A DNA stretch of 64,000 nt from Kutzneria kofuensis (GCF_014203355.1 NZ_JACHIR010000001.1:1552038-1616037), one strand, 5' to 3'. Counted from the stretch's first letter, positions 8,322 through 17,052 are shown. Notes: generated by a model not told the origin, from the letters alone. A program made the numbers and translations.

Positions 8322-9055
8322 CCGGACCCGACCTGGCCGGCCGTACCGCGCTGGTCACCGGCGGCAGTCGCGGGCTCGGCCTGGCCATCGCGCGCAAACT
8401 GTGCGCGTCCGGCGTCGACGTGTTGATCAACTACGCCGGCTCGGACGAGGACGCGGAGAAGGCGGTCGCCTCGCTGACCGGGCTGCGCGGCACCGCACGG
8501 GCGGTCAAGGCCGACGTCACGGACTCGGCCGCGCTGGACTCCATGCTGGCACAGATCCACAGCCTGGACATCTTCGTGCACAACTGCTCCCGGCTGACCC
8601 CGATGTTCGCGCTGGCAACGGATCCCGGGGTCGTCGACGAGTCGCTGGCCATCGCACTGCGGCCACTGCTGGCCGGCGCGGCGCGGCTGGCCGAGCTGAT
8701 GGCCGACCGGCCGGGGCGGATCATCGCCGTGTCCAGCTCCGGCGCGCACAAGGCGGTGCCGGGCTACGTCGCCGCCGGCGTGGCCAAGGCCGCCATGGAG
8801 AGCGCCGTCCGCTACCTGGCGGCCGAGCTGGCCGGCCGCGGGATCGCGGTGAACGCGGTCTCCACGTCCAAGATCGACAAGGGCGACCGGACGGTCCGCC
8901 CCGAGCAGATCAAGGCGCTGGCGGCGCGTACTCCGGCCGGCCGGCTGACCACGCCGGACGACGTGGCCGGCGTGGTCGCGCTGCTCTGCGCGGACGAGGC
9001 GGCGTGGATCCACGGGCAGGTCATCACCGCCGACGGCGGCCTGGGCATCGTCTGA
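8318..9055 (+). CDS. FabL-like SDR, enoyl or keto reductase
   Basis: This 245-residue Rossmann SDR has a cofactor motif TGGSRGLG near residue 15. The catalytic tyrosine and lysine are Tyr150 and Lys157 in YVAAGVAKAAMESAVRYLAA. This Y-x6-K spacing is the hallmark of FabI/FabL-type enoyl-ACP reductases, not the Y-x3-K of FabG or ActIII. The surrounding sequence resembles Bacillus FabL (enoyl reductase III). In a type II PKS locus it could reduce an enoyl or ketone intermediate or a starter unit; the substrate is not deducible. It overlaps the ACP gene by 4 bp and is followed after 1 nt by the monooxygenase frame. Confidence 0.82.
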   Translation: MTGPDLAGRTALVTGGSRGLGLAIARKLCASGVDVLINYAGSDEDAEKAVASLTGLRGTARAVKADVTDSAALDSMLAQIHSLDIFVHNCSRLTPMFALATDPGVVDESLAIALRPLLAGAARLAELMADRPGRIIAVSSSGAHKAVPGYVAAGVAKAAMESAVRYLAAELAGRGIAVNAVSTSKIDKGDRTVRPEQIKALAARTPAGRLTTPDDVAGVVALLCADEAAWIHGQVITADGGLGIV

Positions 9056-9056
9056 C

Positions 9057-10274
9057 ATGGGCGAGGACACCGAGGTCTGCGTGATCGGCGCGGGGCCGGC
9101 CGGCCTCGCGCTGACCCTGATGCTGCTGCGGTCCGGCGCGCGGGTGACGCTGGTGGAACGGGCCACCGGCTTCGACCGGGAGTTCCGCGGCGAGATCCTG
9201 CAGCCGGGCGGCCAGGCCGTGCTGGCGTCGCTCGGCGTGCTGGACGCCGTGCGGACCCGGGGCGCGTGCCGGCTGGACCGGTTCCAGCTGGTCGACGGCG
9301 ACCGGACGCTGCTGGACATCGACTACCGCCGGCTGCCGGAGCCGCACGATCATCTGCTCGCCGTGCCGCAGCGGCACCTGCTGGTGGAACTGCTTGCCGC
9401 GTGCCGGGAACACGAGGGTTTCGAGTACCTCGACGGCCATCGCGTCAGCGAGTTGCTGCGGGACGGCGACCGGTACACCGGTGCTGTGGTTACGGGCCAG
9501 GGCAAACGCGCGATCACCGCGAAGGTCGTGGTGGGCGCGGACGGCCGCTACTCCAAGACCCGCGCGCTGGCCGGGATCGACGCCGGCCGGCACGACGCGT
9601 TCGACCAGGACGTGTTGTGGTTCAAGCTGTTCGCACCCGGCCGGTAGCAGGGCCGGGTGGTGGTGCACCGCCGGGCCGGCAGCACGCCGGTGCTGGTGCA
9701 CGACTCGCACCCGGACCGGCTGCAGATCGGCTGGACGTTGCCGCACAAGGGATGGCGGCTGATCGCCGACCAGGGCATCGAGCACGTGCGGGAACAGCTG
9801 ATGACCGCGCTGCCGCAGTTCGCCGACCTGATCGCCGAGCAGGTCACGGCGCTGTCCGACCTGACGCTGCTGGACGTGTTCTCCGGCCGGGCGCCGGAGT
9901 GGGGGCGCGACGGCTTGGTGCTGTTGGGCGACAGCGCGCACACGCACAGCCCGATCGGGGCGCAGGGCATCAACCTCGCGCTGTAGGACGCCGCCGTGCT
10001 GCACCCGGTGCTACTGGACGTGTTGGCCAGTGGCGACGCCAGCGCGGAAAGGCTGCGGCCGTACGTCGACCAGCGCGGGCCGGTCGTGGACGGCGTGCTG
10101 AAGCTGCAACGCATGCAGGCCAAGGGCATGTTGGGCCGCTCGAACCCGGTCGCCGACGCGGTGCGGCCCGCCGTGGCCAAGCTGATCGGCCGCACGCCGA
10201 TCGGCGTCAAGATCACCAATCGGATCGCCTACGGTCGCGCCCCGGTGGCGGTGCGCACCGACCTGTTTCAGTGA
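9057..10274 (+). pseudogene. Aromatic polyketide FAD monooxygenase interrupted by two in-frame TAG codons
   Basis: One continuous frame of 405 codons encodes a class A flavoprotein hydroxylase. It has a dinucleotide motif (VIGAGPAGLALTLMLLRSGA), DG motif (VVGADGRYSKTR) and GD motif (LVLLGDSAHTHSPIGAQG). TAG occurs at 9645-9647 (codon 197) and at 9984-9986 (codon 310). No frameshift accompanies them and the protein sequence is well conserved on both sides. The second lies in INLAL-TAG-DAAVL, where homologues normally have Gln, a single C-to-T change from CAG. TAG is used elsewhere here as a genuine stop, so nonsense mutation is favoured over recoding. Without readthrough only the FAD-binding N-terminal half would be made. 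Confidence 0.85.
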
Positions 10275-10286
10275 GGAGTGAACACG

Positions 10287-11048
10287 GTGCGAGTCATCGA
10301 CCTGTCGTCCCCGGTGGACGCCAACCAGTGGGAGCCGGACGCGGTCGTGCACAAGATCATGACGCCGGCCGAGGGCGCGGTGCACATGAGCGAGGAGATG
10401 AAGGCCCACTTCGGCATCGACTTCGACCCTTCGGTGCTGCCCAACGGCGAACTGCTGTCGCTGGACACGTTCACGCCGACCAGCCACACCGGCACGCACG
10501 TGGACGCGCCGGCGCACTACGGCACCGTGACCGCCTACGGGGAGCCCCGCACCATCGAGCAGATGCCGCTGGAGTGGTTCCTGCGCCCCGCCGTCGTGCT
10601 GGACGTGCGGGACCAGCCGGTCGGCGTGGCGGTGCTGGAGAAGGAGCTGGCCCGGATCGGCTACCAGCCGCAGCCGTTGGACATCGTAATCCTGCACACC
10701 GGGGCGTCGGAGTACGTGGGCACGCAGAAGTACTTCACCGACTTCTGCGGCCTCGACGGCCCCGCCACGGACTTCCTGCTGGACCTGGGGATCCGGGTCA
10801 TCGGCACGGACGCGTTCAGCCTGGACGCGCCGTTCGGCGACACGATCCGCCGCTACCAGGCCACCGGCGACCGGGACGTGCTGTGGCCGGCGCACTTCGC
10901 CGGGCGGCGCCGGGAGTACTGCCAGATCGAGCGGCTGCACAACCTGGAGGCCGTGCCGTCGGTCGGGTTCCGGCTGTCGTGCTTCCCGGTCAAGCTGGTC
11001 AACTCGGGCGCGGGCTGGACGCGCGCGGTGGCGCTGCTGGACGACTGA
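10287..11048 (+). CDS. Cyclase family protein (PF04199 type)
   Basis: This protein of about 253 residues belongs to the kynurenine formamidase/cyclase-like metal hydrolase fold. Motifs visible are TPTSHTGTHVDAPAHYG, which carries the HxGTHxDxPxH metal-binding pattern near residue 70, and VIGTDAFSLDAPFG near 180. In aromatic polyketide clusters members of this family act as late ring cyclases; that role is inferred from context. GTG 10287 is favoured because GAGGAG lies about 8 nt upstream, whereas GTG 10278 would overlap that ribosome site. The gene looks intact and follows the monooxygenase frame directly. Confidence 0.86.
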   Translation: MRVIDLSSPVDANQWEPDAVVHKIMTPAEGAVHMSEEMKAHFGIDFDPSVLPNGELLSLDTFTPTSHTGTHVDAPAHYGTVTAYGEPRTIEQMPLEWFLRPAVVLDVRDQPVGVAVLEKELARIGYQPQPLDIVILHTGASEYVGTQKYFTDFCGLDGPATDFLLDLGIRVIGTDAFSLDAPFGDTIRRYQATGDRDVLWPAHFAGRRREYCQIERLHNLEAVPSVGFRLSCFPVKLVNSGAGWTRAVALLDD

Positions 11049-11165
11049 AGGGGGTTGGCCGGCGGACAAGGCGCGGGCTGAACGACTGCGGAACAAGACG
11101 ACTGAGGGGAGTTGGTCCGGCAGATACAGCGGGCTGGACGACTGAGGGGAGTTGGTCCGGCGGAC
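11041..11165 (+). repeat. Imperfect tandem repeats spanning the cyclase 3' end
   Basis: A unit of the form ACGACTGAGGGGAGTTGGTC (plus CGGCGGAC) occurs at 11041, 11098 and 11138, with a partial copy at 11082; copies are about 40-57 bp apart. The first overlaps the cyclase stop codon. Copies at 11098 and 11138 are nearly identical over 24 bp. This looks like local duplication of the gene end rather than a regulatory array. Confidence 0.65.
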
Positions 11166-11273
11166 GCGGGGGATGCTTCCGCCGGACCGGGCCGGTGGCG
11201 GGCGCGGAGGGGAGTCGCGGCCGCCACCGTGGCATTCAGGGAGTGCTGCGAATGAACATGGGCCCTCCAGGAC

Positions 11274-11305
11274 TTCAACGGCGTTGTAGTTCAACGCTGT
11301 TGAAC
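11274..11305. promoter_or_regulatory. Operator-like palindromes in the promoter of the TetR gene
   Basis: GTTCAACGCTGTTGAAC (11289-11305) is a perfect 7-3-7 palindrome, preceded by CAACGGCGTTG (11276-11286), another perfect palindrome. A possible -10 box CATAAT lies at 11313-11318 and a TTCAAC -35-like hexamer at 11290-11295, so the palindrome would sit between the two, as expected for a self-repressing TetR protein. The same TTCAAC/GTTGAA half sites recur upstream of the exporter gene (21307-21337). Confidence 0.65.
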
Positions 11306-11364
11306 CATGCGGCATAATGGGCGGCGATGTCAACCCGGATTCACACCGAAGGAGGCGGGACCAC

Positions 11365-12003
11365 GTGCGGCTGAGCCGTCAGGACATCCTGGCCGGCGCG
11401 CTCGACCTGCTGGACGAGGTCGGCGCGGACAACCTCACCATGCGCCGGCTGGCCACCGCGCTGGGTGTGACCAACGGCGCCACCTACTGGCACTTCGCCA
11501 GCAAGCAGGTGCTGCTGGCCGCGATGGCCGAGAGCATGCTGGCCGGCGTCACCAACGGCCTCGACCGGGACGCGCCCTGGTGGGAGCAGCTCACCGCGAC
11601 CGCGCACCGGCTGCACGCGGCCCTGAAGTCACGCCGGGACGGGGCCCGCATCTTCGCCGGGGCCTTCTTCCCCGAGCCCAACGCGCTGGCCTACGGCGAG
11701 ACGATGATCGGCATCCTCCGGGAGGCCGGGATGAGCCCCCGGGACGCCGTGTGGACCGTCGACACGATCACGTACTACGTGGTCGGCCACACCATCGAGG
11801 AGCAGGCGGCCGCCGGGCTGGCCGAGGACGACGTGCCGGACCTGCGGGCGGCGCTGGACCCCGAGCTGCACCCGAACACGCTGGCCGCCATCGACGACAT
11901 CCCGGCCCCGCACCCGCCCGAGCACTTCGACCACGGCCTGGAGCTGATCATCTCCGGGCTGCGGACGCGACTCGGGGTCGAGGTGGTCTCGAATGGCGGG
12001 TGA
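11365..12003 (+). CDS. TetR/AcrR family repressor of the polyketide locus
   Basis: This DNA-binding repressor of 212 residues has the N-terminal helix-turn-helix LSRQDILAGALDLLDEVGAD, then LTMRRLATALGVTNGATYWH, and a variable ligand-binding C-terminus. GTG 11365 is preferred over ATG 11317 because GGAGG (11351-11355) is well placed and the family normally begins just before the LSR helix. A palindrome lies in its promoter, so autoregulation is likely; the ligand may be a pathway product. Its stop overlaps the next frame at GTGA. Confidence 0.87.
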   Translation: MRLSRQDILAGALDLLDEVGADNLTMRRLATALGVTNGATYWHFASKQVLLAAMAESMLAGVTNGLDRDAPWWEQLTATAHRLHAALKSRRDGARIFAGAFFPEPNALAYGETMIGILREAGMSPRDAVWTVDTITYYVVGHTIEEQAAAGLAEDDVPDLRAALDPELHPNTLAAIDDIPAPHPPEHFDHGLELIISGLRTRLGVEVVSNGG

Positions 12004-12540
12004 CACGGTCGGAGGCGGTCGTGGCGCAGCCGGCGCCGCCGCCCCGAGAGGACGTGGAACCTGTGGGAACCGACCTGTTCAGTGCCGAGTTGTCACCGCG
12101 GCTGCGGCTGATGCTGCTGGCCAACGCGCACCGGTTCGCCGCGATCGTGCAGGTGGCGGCCGAACTGGGCGTCGCGGACCGGCTGGCCGGGGGTCCGCTG
12201 CCGGTACGGGAACTGGCGGCGGCGTGCGGGGCGCACGAGCAGGCGCTGGGCCGGATCCTGCGCAGCGGGGCGCTGCTGGGGCTGTTCCGCGAGGTCGAGC
12301 CGGACTGCTCCGAATTGACGCCGGTCTCCGAGGGGCTGCGCACCGACCTGCCGGACGGCGTGCGGGACGCGGTGCTGCTGGACGGCACCCCGATGTTCTG
12401 GCTGCCGTTCGGACAGCTGGCGCACAGCGCCCGAACCGGCGAACCGGCCTTCGACGCGGTGTTCGGCCGGTCGTTCTGGTCCCATGTGGACAGTGATGCC
12501 CGATCGGGCGCGGTGTTCGACGCGGCGATGACGACGATGA
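12000..12540 (+). pseudogene. O-methyltransferase, C-terminal catalytic half deleted
   Basis: The frame encodes the N-terminal dimerisation and winged-helix part of an AdoMet O-methyltransferase of the TcmO/DnrK type. Recognisable pieces are LMLLANAHRFAAIVQVAAEL, LAAACGAHEQALGRILRSG and GRSFWSHVDSD. It stops resembling the family just after FDAAMTTMS at about 12540, before the SAM-binding GxGxG motif. From there the plus-strand frame is the antisense of the oxidoreductase gene. The start is probably GTG 12000 (overlapping the TetR stop) or GTG 12063. The loss of the SAM site means it cannot be catalytic. Confidence 0.85.
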
Positions 12541-13026
12541 GCCGCCGGCCAGCTGCACGGCCAGGTGCCCGATCGAGCCGGCGGCCGCGTGCACCAGCAC
12601 GCTCTCGCCCTCGGCCAGCCGGCCGGCCTTCAGCACCTCCAGGGCGACCTGGCCCGGCGAGGTCAGCATCGTCGCCTCGGCGGCGTCCATCTCCGCCGGC
12701 ACGGAGACCAGGTACTTGGCCGGCGCCAGCGAGTAGTCCGCGTACGAGCTGTGGAAGGCGACGCCGGTCACCCGGTCGCCGACGGCGACGTTGGTGACGC
12801 CCTCGCCCAGCGCGTCGACGTAGCCGACGACGTCACCGCCGGGCGACGCGGGCAGCGCGACGTTGCCGGCGTAGAAGATGCCGCGGCGCTCCTGGGTGGA
12901 CGCGAAGTTCACGCCGATCGCCTCGGCCCGCAGCCGCACCATGCCCGGCCCCGGCTCCGGGATCGGCAGCTCGTCGATCTGGAGCACCTGCGGCGGACCG
13001 TACTGGTGGTAGCGCACGACTCGCAT
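12541..13026 (-). pseudogene. Zinc-type/quinone oxidoreductase, truncated after 160 residues
   Basis: ATG 13026 has GAGGGGA just upstream and encodes the N-terminal GroES-like domain of an MDR-family quinone oxidoreductase (MRVVRYHQYGPPQ, then SPGGDVVGYVDALGEGV). It continues into the start of the nucleotide-binding domain (VLVHAAAGSIGHLAVQLA). Homology ends at about 12545, where the opposite-strand methyltransferase remnant begins; the remaining 150 or so residues are missing. It is the last member of the minus-strand exporter-Mca-KR-aromatase series, 10 bp after the aromatase stop. Confidence 0.85.
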
Positions 13027-13036
13027 GGAATTCCCC

Positions 13037-13918
13037 TCAGGCATAGGACTCGGCCAGGTTCATGGTGGCAATGCTGTTGCGGCTCAACGCTTCCCGGACG
13101 AAGTCCCGGTGTTCGGCGTCGCGCAGGATCACGGTGTGCTGGGAACGGATGACCGCGCCGCCGTCGACGGGGCGCACGGTCCACTCGCCGGTGTGCACGT
13201 CCATCAGCGCGGGCGTGCGGGTCTGCTTGTAGACGATGCGGCGCTCGGCGGGGAAGCAGATCCGCACCGACTCGGTCGTATGGGTGGAGCCGTCGGCGGT
13301 GCGCGTGTCCATGGACATCAGCTGCACACCCGGCTCGTCCTCGACCAGGTCGAGCCGGGCCACGTGCGGCAGCCGGTCCGGCCAGCGCTCGGCGCGGTCC
13401 AGGAACTCGTACGCGGCGTCGGCGCTGCCGTCCACCCGCACCTCGTCGGCGAACGAGAACATCAGCTCGCCGAGCTCGGAGTGCTTCTCCGCCAACGACT
13501 TCAGGTTTCCCAGCTCGCGGCCGCTGTTGCGGTCGGTGGCCTTCTCCACCCAGGCGACGTGCTCGGGGGCGTCGTCGACGACGGTGAAGTCGTGCAGCAG
13601 GGTCAGGCGGCAGTCATCGGGCCCCAAGGGTTCCACGACCCAGGTGCCGCACATCGACTCGACCGGCGCGGCGGACACCTCCTGGCGGAACTCGATCCGG
13701 CGGGCCTTCGCGTCCAGCTTGCGGCGTGAGGTCCAGGACTTGACGGTTCCGTTGGCGGTGGCCCACATCCGCAGCCGCTCGTCCACGCCGTCGAACTCCG
13801 TCCGGCGCACGTGGATGTTGGGCGGCAGGTACTGCGGCCACATGGTGGTGTCGGCGATCAGCCCCTAGACGAGGTCCGCGGGGGCGCCGACGTCGATGCC
13901 GTGACTGGTCTGGTGCAC
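13037..13918 (-). pseudogene. Di-domain aromatase/cyclase interrupted by one in-frame TAG
   Basis: This is an ActVII-like first-ring aromatase/cyclase with two START/SRPBCC domains, the type that works with C9-ketoreduced chains. The frame begins at GTG 13918 (GGGGGAT upstream, 15 bp after the ketoreductase stop): HQTSHGIDVGAPADLV, then TAG at 13865-13867 (codon 18), then GLIADTTMWPQYLPPN. Homologues normally carry Tyr at this position, so TAC to TAG is the likely change. The remaining 275 codons are intact. ATG 13843 might allow internal initiation, but without the first strand and helix of domain one. Confidence 0.85.
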
Positions 13919-13933
13919 GTCGATCCCCCGTTC

Positions 13934-14719
13934 TCAGTAGTTTCCGAGGCCGCCGCAGACGTTGAGCGCCTGCGCGGTGATGGATGCGGCGCTGGCGCTG
14001 GTCAGGTAGCCGACCAGGCCGGCGACCTCCTCCGGGCTGGAGTAGCGGCCGAGCGGGATCTTGGCCTGGAACTTCTCCAGCACCGCACCCTCGGTGGTGC
14101 CCCACACCTGCGCGTAACCCTGCCGAACCCGTTGCGCCATCGGCGTTTCCACGTAACCGGGGCACACCGCGTTCACGGTGATGCCGCGCGGCGCGAGCTC
14201 ACCGCCCAACGCCTTGGTGAAGCCGATGACACCGTGCTTGGACGCCGAGTACGGCGCGCCGAGCACCACGCCCTGCTTGCCGGCGGTGCTGGCGATGTTG
14301 ATGATCCGGCCGTAGCACTGGCCGGCCAGGCCACCGGTGGTGAGCACCTCGCGCGTCACCAGGAAGACGGAGTTGAGGTTGGTGTCGATGACGTCGTGCC
14401 AGAGCTCGTCGGTGAGCTCGGCGGTCACGCCGCCGCCGCTGCGGCCGGCGTTGTTCACCAGCACGTTGATCGGCCCGTACCGGTCGACGGCGCTGCGCAC
14501 CAGGTCGGCGACCTCGGAGCGGGAGCGGACGTCGCACGCGGCGCCGTCCACCTCCAGCCCCTGGGACCGCAGCTCGGCCACGGTGTCCTGCACCCGCTCC
14601 TTGGTCCGCGCGCACAGGAACACGCGCTGCCCGCGCCGGGCGAGTTCGGTCGCCACCGCCAGGCCGATGCCGCTGGTGGCGCCCGTGACCAATGCGGTCG
14701 GTTCGGTTTCTGTTGTCAT
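13934..14719 (-). CDS. Aromatic polyketide C9 ketoreductase (ActIII type)
   Basis: This 261-residue SDR reduces the C9 ketone of a nascent poly-beta-ketone. The cofactor motif is TGATSGIG. The catalytic tetrad Asn114, Ser144, Tyr157 and Lys161 falls at exactly the numbering of actinorhodin ActIII. The stereo-control PGG motif is altered: the sequence is AGRSGGG, with Ser94 where ActIII has Pro94. The C-terminus KIPLGRYSSPEEVAGLVGYL is characteristic. The gene is intact and lies between mca and the broken aromatase. The product class would be a C9-reduced aromatic polyketide. Confidence 0.93.
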   Translation of the reverse strand: MTTETEPTALVTGATSGIGLAVATELARRGQRVFLCARTKERVQDTVAELRSQGLEVDGAACDVRSRSEVADLVRSAVDRYGPINVLVNNAGRSGGGVTAELTDELWHDVIDTNLNSVFLVTREVLTTGGLAGQCYGRIINIASTAGKQGVVLGAPYSASKHGVIGFTKALGGELAPRGITVNAVCPGYVETPMAQRVRQGYAQVWGTTEGAVLEKFQAKIPLGRYSSPEEVAGLVGYLTSASAASITAQALNVCGGLGNY

Positions 14720-14792
14720 GGCTGCCCTTCCGACTTGCCGGAGGCCAGCCTGCGCGGCGCCACTTGAGCGCCGATCGCGCTGAGGTAAACCG

Positions 14793-15656
14793 CTAGACGG
14801 TCACGCCCGCGAACAGATCGTCCTCGGGCAACTCGGTCGCCACCGTGGCCTCGACCAGGTGGTAGTCCTCGGTCGGCCACGCCTTCTGCTCCAGCTCCAG
14901 CGGGCAGGAGAAGATCGGGTGGTCGGGGTCGACCTGGGTCTCGTGGGCGAGCATCGCGGCCTTGCGGGTCGGGAAGTACTCGGCGCACTCGACCTGGGTG
15001 GTGATCGGCCAGCGCGGCGGCTCGTCGGGCAGCTCCTTGAGCACCTCGCCGTGCGGGGACTCCAGGCCGGCCGCGGTCATCGCGTCGTAGATGGCCTGGA
15101 AGTAGGCGCGGCTGAAGGCGTTGGTGTAGTACAGCTTCGCCGGCTGCCACGGCTCGCCGGCATCCGGATAGCGGTCGGCGTCGCCGGCCGCGTGATAGGC
15201 CTCGACCGCAACCTTGTGGCTCATGATGTGGTCGGGATGCGGGTAGCCGCCGTTCTCGTCGTAGGCGACGATCACGTGCGGCCGGAACTCCCGCACGGCC
15301 TTGACCAGCGGAGCCGCGGCGTCGGTCAGTTCGGTCAGCGCGAAGCAGCCCTCGGGCAGCGCCTCGCCGTCCTTGGGCAGACCGGAGTCGACGAAGCCCA
15401 TGAACTGCTGCCGGATGCCGAGGATCTCACGGGCCCGGTCCATCTCCCTGCGGCGCAGGTTGGCCAGGTCGGCCCACATCTCGGGGCGGTCCATCCGCGG
15501 GTTGAGCACGTCGCCGCGTTCGCCTCCGGTCATCGTGCACACCAGCACGTCGGCGCCTTCCGCGGCGTACTTCGCCAGCGTCGCCGCCCCCTTGCTGGAC
15601 TCGTCGTCCGGGTGGGCGTGCACGGCCATCAGTCGCAAGCCGGTGCGTGAGGGCAC
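14793..15656 (-). CDS. mca: Mycothiol S-conjugate amidase Mca-like
   Basis: This zinc-dependent LmbE-family amidase of 287 residues cleaves mycothiol S-conjugates and so detoxifies electrophiles and antibiotics. The zinc-site motif VHAHPDDES (residues 12-20) and the second site GGYPHPDHIMSH are present; length matches Mca rather than MshB-type enzymes. It lies 13 bp after an exporter and just before the ketoreductase. A dedicated Mca next to an exporter in a polyketide locus suggests product detoxification, an inference from context. Start GTG 15656; stop TAG, showing TAG acts as a true terminator here. Confidence 0.93.
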   Translation of the reverse strand: MPSRTGLRLMAVHAHPDDESSKGAATLAKYAAEGADVLVCTMTGGERGDVLNPRMDRPEMWADLANLRRREMDRAREILGIRQQFMGFVDSGLPKDGEALPEGCFALTELTDAAAPLVKAVREFRPHVIVAYDENGGYPHPDHIMSHKVAVEAYHAAGDADRYPDAGEPWQPAKLYYTNAFSRAYFQAIYDAMTAAGLESPHGEVLKELPDEPPRWPITTQVECAEYFPTRKAAMLAHETQVDPDHPIFSCPLELEQKAWPTEDYHLVEATVATELPEDDLFAGVTV

Positions 15657-15669
15657 AGTCGTGTTCTCC

Positions 15670-17034
15670 TTACTTGGTACGGCCCGGGTAGAGCGCGGCC
15701 GGGATGAGGGTGAGGGCGCTGAGCGCCAGCGCCCACCAGAACGTGTCGGCGTAGGCGACGCCCGGCGTGCCGGCGCTGGACAGGTTGTCCTGCAACAGGA
15801 AGGCCAGCACCGCCGTGCCGATCGAGCCGCCGATCCGGTTGAGCACGGTGCGGGCGCTGGTGGCGCCCGGGATCTGCGGGCGGTCCACCGAGGTGTAGAT
15901 CGCCGCCACGTTCGGCGGCACGGTCGCCCCGATCCCCGCCCCGCGCAGGAACAACGCCACGCAGATGGGGATCAGCCCCAGCTCCTGTCCGGCGAACAGG
16001 AACGGCACGGTGCCGACCATCGTGAGCAGGATGCCGAGCAGCACCACGGCTCGCGGCCCGTACTTCGGCGTCAGCTTGCCGGCCAACGGCGTGGCCAGCG
16101 CGGTGCCCAGCGCCTGCGGCGCGAGCAACAGCCCGGCCTGCAACGCGTTCAGGCCCCGCACCTGGGCAAAGTACAGCGGTAGCAACAACATCGAGCTGTA
16201 CAGCGCGGCGCCGAGCAGGAACGTGTTCACGCTGGCGAGCGTGAAACCCCGGCGGGTGAACAGGGTCAGGTCCAGCAGCGACACCTTCCCGGTCCGCAAC
16301 GCGTGCACCACGTAACCAATGAGCAGCACGACACCGGCCACCAGGATCTCGATCTGGCTGGTGTCGGACAGCCCGTACACCAGCGCGGCCAGGCCGGGTG
16401 GCAACAGCAGCAACCCGACCAGGTCCGGCCGCGTGCGGACGGTCTCCTGGTCGTCGGCCGGCACGATGCTCGCCGCCAGCAGCAGCGTCACCAGGCCGAT
16501 CGGCACGTTGACGTAGAACATCCAGCGCCAGTCGGCCACCTGCAGGATGAGCCCGCCGATGACCGGCCCGGCGACCGGCGCGAACGTGATCGGCACGGTG
16601 ATGATGCCGACCACCCGCCCGATCCGGCTCGGCCCGGCGTGCCGGGCCAGCAGGGCCTGGCCGACCGGCTGCATCAGCCCGCCGCCGAGCCCCTGCAGGA
16701 CCCGGCAGACGATCAGCGCCGGCGCGGACCAGGCCAGCCCGCACAGCGCCGACGCCGCGACGAACAGCGTGACCGACGCCAGCCAGACCCGCTTGCCGCC
16801 GAAGCGCTGGGTCAGCCAGCCGGACAGCGGCGCCACCAGGGCCACGGCCAGCAGGTATGCGGTGCTCACCCACTGCACGGACGCGAGGTCGGCGGTCAGG
16901 CCGCGGCCGATCGCCCCGATGCCGACCGTGACGATGGTCGCGTCCAGCTGAGCCAGCAGCGCGCCGAGGATCAGCACCCCGCCGAGCCGGAGCAGCCACG
17001 GGTCGAGCCGGTCGACTTCGGCGGTGGACTTCAA
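15670..17034 (-). CDS. MFS drug exporter, DHA2 (14-helix) family
   Basis: This 454-residue inner-membrane proton antiporter has family motifs SVQWVSTAYLLAVALVAPLSG, RVLQGLGGGLMQPVGQALLA and WRWMFYVNVPIGLVTLLLAA. Start is TTG 17034 with GAGGAGG 5 nt upstream. It is the first gene of the series exporter-mca-KR-aromatase-oxidoreductase and is divergent from the TetR gene at 17174, whose product probably represses it. The cargo is most likely the cluster product or an intermediate. Confidence 0.9.
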   Translation of the reverse strand: MKSTAEVDRLDPWLLRLGGVLILGALLAQLDATIVTVGIGAIGRGLTADLASVQWVSTAYLLAVALVAPLSGWLTQRFGGKRVWLASVTLFVAASALCGLAWSAPALIVCRVLQGLGGGLMQPVGQALLARHAGPSRIGRVVGIITVPITFAPVAGPVIGGLILQVADWRWMFYVNVPIGLVTLLLAASIVPADDQETVRTRPDLVGLLLLPPGLAALVYGLSDTSQIEILVAGVVLLIGYVVHALRTGKVSLLDLTLFTRRGFTLASVNTFLLGAALYSSMLLLPLYFAQVRGLNALQAGLLLAPQALGTALATPLAGKLTPKYGPRAVVLLGILLTMVGTVPFLFAGQELGLIPICVALFLRGAGIGATVPPNVAAIYTSVDRPQIPGATSARTVLNRIGGSIGTAVLAFLLQDNLSSAGTPGVAYADTFWWALALSALTLIPAALYPGRTK

Positions 17035-17052
17035 GCAGCCTCCTCGGACAAA

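Noticed and set aside
9266-11317. 683-codon plus-strand frame across monooxygenase and cyclase
   Set aside because: Shadow frame rich in Arg/Ala/Gly; the true frames have clear flavoprotein and cyclase motifs.
9645-13867. Genome-wide reassignment of UAG to an amino acid
   Set aside because: TAG ends several intact genes here (Mca, TetR at 25451, LuxR, DUF4097), and the in-frame TAGs replace different residues.
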